41,611 nt of DNA from Chrysochromulina parva (lineage: Eukaryota; Haptophyta; Prymnesiales; Chrysochromulinaceae): assembly GCA_002887195.1 (NCBI GenBank), contig PJAB01000111.1:1-41611 (forward strand), in the 5' to 3' direction. The notes under the pieces were generated by a model. That model saw nothing but the letters and a program-made list of their open reading frames with translations. It made no database searches and was not told the DNA's origin. Both the position numbers and the translations under genes were made by a program. Below are positions 1 to 8,718 of this stretch, one piece after another (the first letter of the stretch is position 1; each line of letters starts with the position of its first letter).

Positions 1-70
1 CATGCAATCACATCTTCGCATTTGGTCACTAGAAGCTTTTTATTGACGTTCTTCTCTTGTTTGCCTGCGA

Positions 71-1705
71 TCATGTGATGTGAAAGCGTAAGCGCGCAGG
101 GGGTTGTGGGGTCTCTCGCGTCGCTCGGCGCCACTGCAGCTCGGCAGCCCGCTCTGCGTGAGCAGCAATTCCCCCGCAGATGATAACGTGCCGATTCGTG
201 ATCCGCTTGTCGATTGAAACCACGAGCTCCGCCTGATGCCTCTCCACCAGCGCCCCGCAGAGCAGCGCGTGGCGCGTGGCGTCGGGGCACCGGAGCATCT
301 GGCAGCCTTCGGGGAAGCAAGCGGCGGTGCGCATGCAGCAGGGCATCACGGCCCACATGGCCCCAACCTCCGTCGCCATGTCGATGGCGGCGCCGTTGGC
401 CTCCGTGCATGCATGCAGTGCTACGCAGAAGGCCTGGTCGCCTAGCCTCGCGCGCACGCTCTCGCAATCGAGGCTGCTCTCGACGAAACGGAGGTTCGTC
501 AGCGGCGCGTCGCAGCGCGCGCTCATCACAGCGCGAAAGGCGGCCACGATGCTCTCAAATGCCGGTCGCTGCGCCAAGTCGACGCAGAGCACCTCGCGCT
601 GTGGGAATCGGTAGGCGAGAAGAATGCCTACGAGTCCATGCCCGCATGCGAGCTCCGCGATTGTGGAGCAAGTGCGCCCCTGCTGCGTGCAAGCCGTCCC
701 CAAGAAGCCCACAAGCACGGCGAAGGCTTCGATGCTCTCGCAGAGCTCCTTGACGCGCAGCGCCGTCGGTGCGTCGCGAACGCACGCCGCGAGCGCCGCG
801 GAGGGTTCACCGGAGGCGATCTCGGGGCGATCTCGGTGGTTTCTGGGCATCACCTTCGTCTCGACGTAGAGCCAGAGCCGAGCCTGCAATGCTTCACTCA
901 AGTCGGCAATGAGCACGTTTTGCTGCAGGCAGGTCTCGCGCATCGGGTACGCGTCGAGCTCATTCATGGACCACGGGCCCGTCGCGACCGCTCGCTCCTC
1001 GACGACGGCCTCGCCGCAATTCAATGGATCGAAAGCCGCCATCGGCTTGCCCTTGGCCAACTGCCTCTTGTAGATGCGGTACCGCTGTCGCCCATACAGG
1101 TCTTGCCGCCCACCCTGGCGGACGGTAGGGCAGTTGACGACGAAATGGCCCGGCTTGCTGCACACCTGACACACGTAGCTGGCAGGTGGCGTGCCGGTGA
1201 CGCTGCGCTCGAGAATGACGGCCTTGGTCTTGACGGCTCTTGCGTTCATCGCAAGGTTGTACTCGGCGAGCGCCGCTTCGTATGCGGCCTGGAGTGCTGC
1301 CCTGCCTGTTTGGTCGACTTTTCGGAAATCGGGCTTCTTGGGCTTCTCCTGGGGTGGAAAAGGCGGAGGCGGAGGAGGTACCGGCTCGGTGGCAGCAGGC
1401 AGTGCCATGCTCGCCATCAGCGTCGCCGCTTCCGACACATCGGCCGCATATCCCTCGCATGCGCGTGTGCCGATCGACTCGAGTACCGCCTGCAGCTCGT
1501 CGAGCAGGCTGCTGCTGCCGCCGCCTCTGTCGTCGTAAGCCGCTGCCGCCGCTTTGAGCTGATCCAGCGGCACGAATGGCTGGACCTCGAGCGCGGTGAG
1601 CGCGACGGTAGTGCCTACCGTGTCGTCCTCGTCGTCGCTCTGTAGCTCGACACCGTCCAGGTCGGCCTGGAGCGCGCGGTCCAAGTCTTCTTCGTACGAC
1701 GACAT
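71..1705 (-). CDS. CCHC zinc-knuckle / class I methyltransferase fusion protein
   Basis: Intron-free ORF of 544 residues starting at the ATG at 1705. The first ~170 residues are acidic, then proline- and alanine-rich. A CCHC zinc knuckle follows, with C179, C182, H187 and C192 in the context PPASYVCQVCSKPGHFVVNC, which resembles the RBBP6/MPE1 type of knuckle that contacts RNA. The C-terminal half is a Rossmann methyltransferase. Its SAM-binding motif I, AELACGHGLVG, lies near residues 350-360. Further down are VALHAC (~430) and AVMPCC (~455), a pattern seen in the Methyltransf_32/METTL25/TRM13 group. A role as an RNA- or RNP-directed methyltransferase is inference, and the substrate is unknown. 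The next gene diverges from it across ~150 bp. The fusion is unusual, but no frameshift or intron is evident, so it looks real. Confidence 0.8.
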   Translation of the reverse strand: MSSYEEDLDRALQADLDGVELQSDDEDDTVGTTVALTALEVQPFVPLDQLKAAAAAYDDRGGGSSSLLDELQAVLESIGTRACEGYAADVSEAATLMASMALPAATEPVPPPPPPFPPQEKPKKPDFRKVDQTGRAALQAAYEAALAEYNLAMNARAVKTKAVILERSVTGTPPASYVCQVCSKPGHFVVNCPTVRQGGRQDLYGRQRYRIYKRQLAKGKPMAAFDPLNCGEAVVEERAVATGPWSMNELDAYPMRETCLQQNVLIADLSEALQARLWLYVETKVMPRNHRDRPEIASGEPSAALAACVRDAPTALRVKELCESIEAFAVLVGFLGTACTQQGRTCSTIAELACGHGLVGILLAYRFPQREVLCVDLAQRPAFESIVAAFRAVMSARCDAPLTNLRFVESSLDCESVRARLGDQAFCVALHACTEANGAAIDMATEVGAMWAVMPCCMRTAACFPEGCQMLRCPDATRHALLCGALVERHQAELVVSIDKRITNRHVIICGGIAAHAERAAELQWRRATRETPQPPARLRFHIT

Positions 1706-1811
1706 GAATTCACACGGTCGACGTTGCCAACGTGAAGAGGCTCACAGGACAAATTCACATTCTCCCAGATGCCCCACGAAAGTTCGATAGTCAATCCTGT
1801 CTCGCGGGGTC

Positions 1812-1990
1812 GTCACCCTCTCCTTGGGGGCGCGGATACACCACAACAAGACGATGAGAACGCAGAGCGCATCGGAGCTCGGCTCGCAACTACCACGGCG
1901 TGCACAATGCCGGCGATCGTCTCACCGAGTCAACCGATCCGGCAGAGTGCGCACATCTCTGACTATCCTGTGGCTCCTGCAGCTGGTGGC
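1812..1990 (+). repeat. duplicated leader block, copy 1
   Basis: This stretch is nearly identical to 2930-3105. Over ~135 aligned bases (1851-1985 against 2965-3105) I count about eight substitutions and one 6-base indel that keeps frame. It encodes the Arg-rich N-terminus and hydrophobic core of the secreted protein that starts at 1854. Similarity stops abruptly after the hydrophobic segment. Confidence 0.85.
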
Positions 1991-2405
1991 AGCGGATGCA
2001 CCAGCGATCAAGGCGCCGAGCCGTGTACAGTTCTCAGTGCAAGTAGACATCTGCGACTGGGAGCCGAAGCAGGCATGTGGAACGACCAACAGCACCGTCG
2101 GCGTTGGAAACAGCACGCTTCTTGCACCTGGCGCTGAACACGCGCCCATAGTCACGGCTGGAGCCTGCGACTATGGTGCGCTCGACTGGGTGTGGGCCAC
2201 AAACCCTCTCTCAGGTAAGCCATCGCTGCACGTGACGTTCGATTCGCACGTTATCGAGGACGCTTCCCATCCAGAGTGCTTCATTGAGTGGAACGCGACG
2301 ACGGCAGTGCACAAGCCCACATCTGCCGCTGTGTGCTATGTGAGCGACAGCCGAGAGGGGTATCACCTCACGCACTACACCTTCGCGGTGTTGGCGTGGG
2401 AGTGA
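1854..2405 (+). CDS. predicted secreted or type II membrane protein, leader family copy 1
   Basis: Hypothetical protein of 183 residues from the first ATG in the frame (1854). The N-terminus is short and Arg-rich (RRAQCRRSSHRVNRSGR) and leads into a hydrophobic core, SLTILWLLQLVAADA, so it could be a signal peptide with a long n-region or a signal anchor. The remainder contains several NxS/T sequons (NST twice, NAT) and about five cysteines, as expected for a lumenal or extracellular domain. I do not recognise a family. A second frame is also open across the leader, so the frame choice rests on the hydrophobic core, the sequons and the in-frame nature of the differences from copy 2. Its neighbour at 2968 shares the leader but not the mature part. 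Confidence 0.5.
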   Translation: MRTQSASELGSQLPRRAQCRRSSHRVNRSGRVRTSLTILWLLQLVAADAPAIKAPSRVQFSVQVDICDWEPKQACGTTNSTVGVGNSTLLAPGAEHAPIVTAGACDYGALDWVWATNPLSGKPSLHVTFDSHVIEDASHPECFIEWNATTAVHKPTSAAVCYVSDSREGYHLTHYTFAVLAWE

Positions 2406-2967
2406 CACGCAACACAAGGGCAAGGCCGAAGCTGCTGCACCATATTGACACACAACAGTTGATGACGGGCATGCGTCAGTGGGGGCTGTGGCGTTTCCCA
2501 CAGCGGATCCAGTGAGCCGGGGGATTCATCTTCTCGCGAGTATACGCATGCACATGTACAAGTTCATGCATGATAGCGCGCAGCCTCGAAGACCTGCCGC
2601 ATGATAGCGCGCAACCTCGTCCTCGAACCTGCCAAAGTGCCGTGCGTGTAGCTTCTAGCTACCGCCAAACCAGCGCGCAGTTTCCGTTACTGCGTCTTCT
2701 GGACAACCTGTGTGAAGCTGAAGGACTCGTCGAAGTCACTCAGTTCAAAGGCACTCGACGAGCAGAGTGAGATACCCACCACCAATATACACCAAACACC
2801 CGATCGGACAAGTCCGGAAGTGTCGACGGTCTCGAACTTCACAGCAGCAGAACTTCACACCAACCAATCACCGACCCTTCCAGGCCCAGGGTTCGACGTC
2901 CCTCCCCAGGAAGTCAGGAATCGGAGTACCCACCTTCGTCCTTGGCTGGGGGCGCACCAACCAGACG
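2406..2967. other. intergenic stretch between the two leader-family ORFs
   Basis: No recognisable gene. It holds the 2569-2633 tandem repeat. Its right end (from about 2930) resembles the sequence upstream of the first leader ORF, so the duplicated block includes some 5' flank. That flank may carry a promoter for the second ORF. Confidence 0.5.
2569..2633 (+). repeat. 31-bp tandem duplication (two copies)
   Basis: Two adjacent copies begin with CATGATAGCGCGCA(G/A)CCTC and run to GACCTGCC or GAACCTGCC. The second copy differs by a few bases and a small insertion. It lies between the two leader-family ORFs and has no visible coding function. Confidence 0.75.
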
Positions 2968-3105
2968 ATGAGCACGCAGAGTGCATTGGACTACTCGCTC
3001 GGCTCGCAACTACCACGGCGTGCACAATGCCGGCGATCATCTCACCGAGTCAACCGATCCGGCAGAGAGCGCTCATCTCTGACGATCCTGTGGCTCCTGC
3101 AGCTG
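2930..3105 (+). repeat. duplicated leader block, copy 2
   Basis: Second copy of the block at 1812-1990. It carries the ATG at 2968 and the hydrophobic core SLTILWLLQLLTC. The downstream sequence is unrelated to that after copy 1. Confidence 0.85.
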
Positions 3106-3570
3106 CTCACGTGCGCGATGAGCCTGGACGTCGGCCTCGTGGCGGCACGATTAGTGAGCGGCCTACACCAGGCCCGATTCAGCGACAGTGGGCTTGTTGT
3201 TGTGCGCCGTTGCGTGGCCGACACCGACTGTGCCAACCAGAAAGCACGAGTCGCACTCGCTGCAGTGGCCACGAGGATCCTCGACGCACCAGCATGCCGC
3301 CTATGCGAGAGCTCGGCCGACGCTAGCGCTGCAGCTATCACTCCGCGACGAGGTGTGCACGAGTGGGGCGGCATGAGGCTCAACATTGGGGACGTCCTCG
3401 TATCGAGGTCAGGGCTGCTCGACACGCACCCGAGTCAGAATTGTCTGTTCATGTGGGTGGAAGAGTGTGAAGCGGACGATCCAACGGCGTTCTGGGTCGA
3501 TACGCTGCATGCCGCGAGAGGCACGACGCCGACGAGCGTCACGCAGTGGTCGAAGGGCACCATATTTTAG
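2968..3570 (+). CDS. predicted secreted or type II membrane protein, leader family copy 2
   Basis: Hypothetical protein of 200 residues from the ATG at 2968, which aligns with the ATG of the copy at 1854. The first ~50 residues match that protein (SQLPRRAQCRRSSHRVNRSG, then SLTILWLLQL). The rest does not match and contains paired cysteines (CVADTDC, CRLC, CLFMWVEEC), consistent with a disulphide-bonded secreted domain. No family was recognised. The ORF remains open upstream to 2767, but the duplicated copy supports the later start. Only the leader is shared, so this is either leader shuffling or rapid divergence of the mature region. Confidence 0.45.
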   Translation: MSTQSALDYSLGSQLPRRAQCRRSSHRVNRSGRERSSLTILWLLQLLTCAMSLDVGLVAARLVSGLHQARFSDSGLVVVRRCVADTDCANQKARVALAAVATRILDAPACRLCESSADASAAAITPRRGVHEWGGMRLNIGDVLVSRSGLLDTHPSQNCLFMWVEECEADDPTAFWVDTLHAARGTTPTSVTQWSKGTIF

Positions 3571-3702
3571 CCAGAACTCTCTGTTATTGAAAGGACGGCT
3601 CAGGAACGCGGCGTTTGTCCGGCCGACAAACACTAGGATTATAATTCATTCATTCATTCACACTCTCGTTCACACTGCTCCGAAGTTTCGCCGAAGTGTC
3701 CG

Positions 3703-5035
3703 ATGCGACTCCCTCCGGCCTTCAGCCGTCGACAGGCGCTTCTGCGCGCGCTGGTCGGTCTCACCGCCGGGCGCCTCTCCCTCGAGGGTGCCCGGCCAGC
3801 CCATGCAGCTTACACCGTCGTGTCGACTGGCTCGATCAGCGAGCTGCGGCCAAAACTTGCTGACGTTGCTAAGAAGCTTGGTGACAAAACATTTGAGGAG
3901 GAACCGTACCTCTTCGGCGAGAAAGCGCAGCTCGAGTGCGCTCCGCCACCCCTACTGCCCTGCTCACTCTCGCGGCGCCCGCCCATGCTCTTTGGGCTCT
4001 TTCGGTGAGAGCCACGCACGTGTTCAGGGATGACGATGAGCTGCCCTCGGACAGGTTTGATATTCAGTCGCTGGAGAAGAACAAGGCGTACGCGCAGCAG
4101 ATGTCCGCCGACGTGGCCGCCGGCATGCGCAGCTTCTACCAGAGTATGCGCATCGGCGTACCCGACATGGATAAAGCCGTGACTTTCTGGACAAAAGGCT
4201 GTGGCGCGCTCGTGCTCGACACGAAGCTGGTTAATGGTGTGAACGTGACACGCATCGGCTTTGGGCCGCAGAGCATCCGACGGGACGACGGCGCCAAGTT
4301 TGCACTCGAGATGGTCGAGGGCCCATCGACCAGGTGCGAGCCTCAGCCCTTAGATCGTCGAGCCTTCCGAGCAGAGCAACTCGATCATCCTTCGGTGCTC
4401 TCGCCCGCATGCCTGCTCGTATCACGTTCACCCGCGCTCGCTCGCCTTGCCCTCGCAGCTTTGAGACGGGCGGCGTGCTGCAGTACGTCCAGCTCGCCAT
4501 CCCGATCTTCCGCCTCTCTCAGGTCATGAAGAACGGCGGCGACATTCAGTCCGCGTACGGCTGGACGCAGCTCACGGCGCCAGGCGGACTGCCGTTGCGG
4601 GTGCACATTGACGAGTCGCGCCGCGACCCGTTCGAGTTCGTGGCGCTTCGCACGAGCAGCCTCAAGAGTAGCGTGGCGCACTACGAGAGCCTCGGCCTGC
4701 GCAAGGTCGACGAAAAGTCCGGGCGCAAGGTCGAGCTCTCCATCAACAAGAACACAATCTTCGAGAACTCGGATGCGTATGAGCCAGACCGGGAAGTCGG
4801 CTCCATCCTAATGTCATATGGAGACAAGAAGGCGGAGACGGGCGTGCTGCTGCTTCCGCCCCTCAAAGGTGCGAAGCTCATCACGGGCAGCAACGGCGCC
4901 GCGGCGGACCCGATGCCGCCGGTGATGAGCTTCGTGGGCGCGCCAGCCCTCGTCGATCGCCCGGGCCCGGACGGCGTGCTCAGTGTGTTCACGCCCATCG
5001 AGGAGTTTGAGGCAAGCCTTGTGAAGACGGCCTAG
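3703..5035 (+). CDS. thylakoid-lumen-targeted glyoxalase-fold (VOC) protein, 3 exons
   Basis: Modelled as exons 3703-3935, 4028-4333 and 4459-5035, giving 371 residues. The introns of 92 and 125 bp both start GTGCG and end CAG, and joining them restores one frame (GEKAQL-E-DDDELPSDRF and EMVEGPST-S-FETGGVLQY). The N-terminus carries a twin-arginine signal (SRRQALLRALVGL) ending in the AHA/AY cleavage pattern, typical of Tat import into the thylakoid lumen. The body has two vicinal-oxygen-chelate-like halves: YQSMRIGVPDMDKAVTFW followed by a beta-rich stretch, and later FEFVALRTSSLKSSVAHY with YESLGLRKV. This is the glyoxalase/bleomycin-resistance fold. The metal ligands are not obvious, so enzymatic activity and substrate are unknown. 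Confidence 0.82.
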
Positions 5036-5959
5036 GCTGATGCACGTAGCCCCCCCAAAATTGCATGCAAATTATTGTCGACAGAAAGATATGGATTCTC
5101 GGCCGTTCGCTTAAAAGTCCTGCCGCACGCAAAATCCCGCGCGTTTCGGAAGCTTGGATCGTATGAATTCTACACATACAAGCGGGTCGGAACTTCACTC
5201 ACAGCACACGTCGACCCCTTTGTGGTCATCTCTGACTTTGAGCACAGCTTCATCTGGCACCGTAATCGTCAGTGCCGCGGTCCGTGGGCCTGCGTGCTCA
5301 CCCGCGACTAAGAACGCTATCCGCCCACCAGAGGAAGACGCCGACGATCACCGGATCGTAAGGGAACGGAAGGGCCCGTGTTTTCGACGCCCTGGTCGTG
5401 GGATGCGTGGTTTGTAGACGAGATGATGGTCCAATGGTCTACTCTCGCTGGGATGCGCCCGACTCTCGCTAGTCTGTTGGATGACTGCAACAGCGTACTT
5501 GAAATTCAATGGACGAAGAGTTCCCGCGGCATGGACCGGAGACGGGGCGGCTTTGCAAGTGAGGCGCGGCGGCTTTATTCGGCAGACACGCACGTACTTC
5601 GCTGCACTCGATAGCGAATGTCCTTCCGCTTCCCAAGCGCCAAGGTTAGGAACTGCCGCTGACCCACCGAAGCCACCGTCGAGCGTGGACTCGCCGTGAG
5701 TATCCCCCGTCAAGACCCCTGCTCGCTCCCGTGAGAACTCATGCGTGAGAAACAATCATAGCTTCGCAACGCCCGGTAAGGTGACAACATAGGGGTTGAG
5801 GAAAATCCACGAAAACGCGGCCACGCGTGCTGAAAAACCTTCCTTCAGTGCTTTCTTTCTCATGTACCGTACGAAGAGGAACATGTACCTGGATTGTGTT
5901 CGCTACATACGAGGCACACATGCAATGCTCTTGGACGCCTGTACACGCGAGTGGATGGT
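5036..5959. other. gene-poor stretch between the VOC and Myb genes
   Basis: It holds the 3' flanks of the VOC gene and of the minus-strand Myb gene. The longest ORF is 135 codons on the minus strand (5348-5755). It has no recognisable motif and a composition like random sequence. I see nothing that can be supported as a gene. Confidence 0.5.
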
Positions 5960-6362
5960 TCAGAACTCCTGCTTCTTCGCCGTCAGCGTGCCATTGGCGA
6001 AAACGAAGACGTTCATATTCTGGTACTGCAGCTGTGGCAGCTCTGCAAAGCGCTTCTGGCAAGAGCCGCTGTTGTGGCCAAAATTGCCCTTGAGGGCGAT
6101 CATCTGCCACGGCGTCTCGAGGCCGATGGTGTATCTCTGGACGAGCACACGCAGTTTCTGGTCGTCGTCGGCGGTCCAGGGCCGCCTGCTCACGGAAGTG
6201 CGACCAGGGAAGAGGGTGAGCAATAGGTGAGACGTCGGACAAGGCACATTCGGTACGGTAGTAAATTCACCCGTCCTCTGGCGCCCAGACAGTCTGTTCA
6301 GTCGGGGCCCGTTTGGCTTTGTCCAGCTTCTCTATGTCGACGACGGCGCCCGTCTTCGACAT
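5960..6362 (-). CDS. small Myb/SANT-domain protein, 2 exons
   Basis: Modelled as exon 6362-6271 and exon 6185-5960, joined across an 85-bp intron (starts GTGAAT, ends CAG). Joining gives APEDG-RPWTADDDQKL in one frame, a protein of about 105 residues. RPWTADDDQKLRVLVQRY and then ETPWQMIALK and SCQKRFAEL form a single Myb/SANT-like helix-turn-helix with two of the usual tryptophans. A DNA-binding or chromatin role is inferred. The start at 6362 (MSKTGAVVDIEKL) is preferred over an in-frame ATG at 6545, because the latter overlaps the start region and TATA-like box of the divergent gene. The Myb domain occupies nearly the whole second exon. Confidence 0.7.
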
Positions 6363-6541
6363 GGCAACGAACTCCAGGAACGCGGGTGGCCCGACAGACA
6401 CCGACCCGACCAGGTGCCCGTGAAAGAGAAGAACGTCGACTTGCCTAATTCGTCCAAGTCTCTCAGTTCTAGCGCTCACATATTTTTGCTTCTGAACTCG
6501 AAACTTTTCCTGATCACTGTTTTCATCTTCCATTTTCACAG

Positions 6542-6555
6542 CCAATGTTTATAAT
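6542..6555 (+). promoter_or_regulatory. CCAAT plus TATA-like elements upstream of the FSH1-type gene
   Basis: CCAAT at 6542-6546 is followed directly by TTTATAAT at 6548-6555. If the TATA box is used, transcription would start near 6575-6585, which favours the ATG at 6611. The interval of about 250 bp between the two ATGs is probably shared by both divergent genes. Confidence 0.35.
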
Positions 6556-6610
6556 TCACACTTCGCGCATGTGGATGCTCCTGTCGCAACTACTCGTACC
6601 GATCTCAGCG

Positions 6611-7210
6611 ATGCGAGTGCTCTGCTTACACGGCAAGGGCGGTAGTGCTGCCTCATTTCTCGACGACCTCCAGCCGCTGCGCAGCGCCTTGCCTGCAATC
6701 GAGTTCCAAACCATGGATGCACCAGGAGGCACGCGCTCGTGGTGGACATACCCGAGAGGCGAGCGCTCGTTTTCTGCGTCGTCCTTCAGCGGCGACGATG
6801 TAAGTATCGCTGCTGTCGAGGCTGAACTAGTCAAAGGCGGCTACGATGGCATCTTGGGCTTCTCGCAGGGAGCCATGTTGGCAGCCGTCGTTGCTGCGAG
6901 GAGCGCGCTGGGCCAAGGGCCGCCGGACTCGAAGCTCAGCCTTACTGTCTGCTGTGGTGCTGCTCTTCCAAAGCCGTTCGAGCCACTCTTTGCGGCGCTG
7001 CGCGAATCAGGCGGCGCGCCCGCCATTCGCTCGTTGCATTGCTTGAGCGCCGTTGATACCATGAATCCGCCGGAGCTGGGCAAGGCTCTTGCCACCAGCT
7101 TTGGAACTTCCGCATCGCTGCTGTGGCACGATAATGGGCACACTTTGCCGCCGTCAGAGAGCCTCGGTGAGCTGGTCGCATTCTTCGAGGCGCATCCTGC
7201 GCCAGCATGA
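6611..7210 (+). CDS. FSH1/OVCA2-family serine hydrolase
   Basis: Protein of 199 residues from the ATG at 6611 (MRVLCLHGKGG). In-frame ATGs at 6545, 6569 and 6575 would add up to 22 residues, including a short hydrophobic stretch, WMLLSQLLVPISA, that could act as a signal. The family start motif xVLCLHG, the nucleophile elbow GFSQG (S85), a candidate acid (D149 in SAVDTMNP) and H177 in DNGHTLPP give the full Ser-Asp-His triad of the alpha/beta-hydrolase FSH1 family (PF03959). These enzymes act as small esterases or thioesterases. Size is normal and there is no intron. It is divergent from the Myb gene. Confidence 0.88.
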   Translation: MRVLCLHGKGGSAASFLDDLQPLRSALPAIEFQTMDAPGGTRSWWTYPRGERSFSASSFSGDDVSIAAVEAELVKGGYDGILGFSQGAMLAAVVAARSALGQGPPDSKLSLTVCCGAALPKPFEPLFAALRESGGAPAIRSLHCLSAVDTMNPPELGKALATSFGTSASLLWHDNGHTLPPSESLGELVAFFEAHPAPA

Positions 7211-7411
7211 GTACTCAGCTATCCTCGGGATGCGTGAACCACGCCGGAGGAGACCCGGCGCGTGAATACGTACGAGATGCCCATGCAGGCTGTGCGCGGC
7301 TACTAAATGTAATGTCCATGTCGCCCCCGTTTCCTCTGGGATCATGTGGGAGCCGTCGTCGTGGGAGCCCTGTTTCTATCGTTTCAGAGATGAAATCCGC
7401 AAACCCGCAAG

Positions 7412-8482
7412 ATGGCGCAGCCTTACGCCTTCAATCTCCTGATGATCGCTCTTGCGCCATGCCCGACGACTCGATGGGATGTCACCGACGTACTCACAGC
7501 CCCGCGCAGCAGCAGACGCATGAGCTTCTTGCAATCTGTCCACCGCCCAAACGACGTGGACACAGAAGATGGGGAGATAGAGTGGATCCGTCAGAATGGC
7601 CAGTTGCTCATGGAGACGCTGCACAGCTGCGGGGCTATACACTTTCGAGGCTTTGCTTCGCCGAGAACAACAATCGGTCTCCGCCAATTCTGCGAGGCGC
7701 TGCCGCTGATTCCATGCAAGGATCCGCTCACTAGCGTCGGCGTGCGGGGCGCACTTGGGGATGGTGTCTACAGGGCAGTGGACTCTGAGAGCTTGTCCAA
7801 AACCTTTATCGGATTGCACAATGACGCCACCTATCGTCTCGCCGCGCCATTTGCTGCATTTGCTTGCTTCCAAGCTGCAGACCGCGGCGGCGAGTTCCTC
7901 CTCGCAGATGGCCGCGAAGTTTTGAGTGCGCTCTCACCGAGTCTGCTGCAGCAACTTCACGATCGAAGGTTGCGCGTGCGCGTGGCGGCGCTGCCGACTG
8001 AATGGCTGGCACATGGGGGGCCGATGCCTCCGACGGTGCGCACACTGCTCGCGTCCGTCATCGAGCGTGTTATTGGCGCCGCGTTGGCCGTCGGTGTCCC
8101 TCTAGGGCTTGAGCTCGCTTGGAGCTCCGACGGGAAATTGCTCCAGATTCTCGAGCCCACCAAGTCTGCCTTCAACCGTCACCCAGTCAGCCGCGAGCCC
8201 ACGTTCTTCAGCGGGGTGCACTCACAATCGAGATACCTTCAGCAGGCTCGCGCCGCCGATATGTTTGGCGGCGTCGGCGTCACCGATGTCTTGGACGGCG
8301 ATCTCGCGCCGCTCGAGATCGAGCTGCTCGACGAGATCGAGAGCGTGATGACGAGACTCACGCGGCGCGTGCTGATGCAGCCGGGCGATGTCGTGCTGCT
8401 CGATAGCTATCAGACCCTTCACGGACGCGAGACATTCGAGGGCCCGCGCCGGCACGGGGTGCTGTGGCTTACCTCGCGGTAG
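7412..8482 (+). CDS. TauD/TfdA-like Fe(II)/2-oxoglutarate-dependent oxygenase
   Basis: Protein of 356 residues from the ATG at 7412, with no introns. The iron-binding facial triad is visible as H136-N-D138 (IGLHNDATY) and H337 (YQTLHGRETF). The arginine that binds the 2-oxoglutarate carboxylate is probably one of those in GPRRHGVLW just downstream. HFRGF near residue 80 and GGEFLLADG are also typical of the TauD/clavaminate-synthase fold. Such enzymes hydroxylate small molecules, and the substrate cannot be read from the sequence. The gene lies ~200 bp after the FSH1-type gene on the same strand and converges on the NCA2-like gene. Confidence 0.85.
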   Translation: MAQPYAFNLLMIALAPCPTTRWDVTDVLTAPRSSRRMSFLQSVHRPNDVDTEDGEIEWIRQNGQLLMETLHSCGAIHFRGFASPRTTIGLRQFCEALPLIPCKDPLTSVGVRGALGDGVYRAVDSESLSKTFIGLHNDATYRLAAPFAAFACFQAADRGGEFLLADGREVLSALSPSLLQQLHDRRLRVRVAALPTEWLAHGGPMPPTVRTLLASVIERVIGAALAVGVPLGLELAWSSDGKLLQILEPTKSAFNRHPVSREPTFFSGVHSQSRYLQQARAADMFGGVGVTDVLDGDLAPLEIELLDEIESVMTRLTRRVLMQPGDVVLLDSYQTLHGRETFEGPRRHGVLWLTSR

Positions 8483-8718
8483 ACAGTCTCCACGCGCAGC
8501 AGTCGGCCGACGACGCATGTCAGCCATCATGGGCTGTCGCAGAGTCATCAGTTGGTTTGTAGAGAATACAGTAGACTGTGTAGGGTTACCGCCGGGCTAT
8601 GATATTGGCACACATCACGCGGGCAACACACATTAAGATGATTGTTCTCTCTCTCTATCTCAATCTCTAACTCGGTGTCTCGGACCGGACTAGGCCACGC
8701 TTCCTATGATCATTTATC

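Noticed and set aside
638..1645. 335-codon plus-strand ORF
   Set aside because: It is antisense to the zinc-knuckle/methyltransferase gene, which has recognisable motifs.
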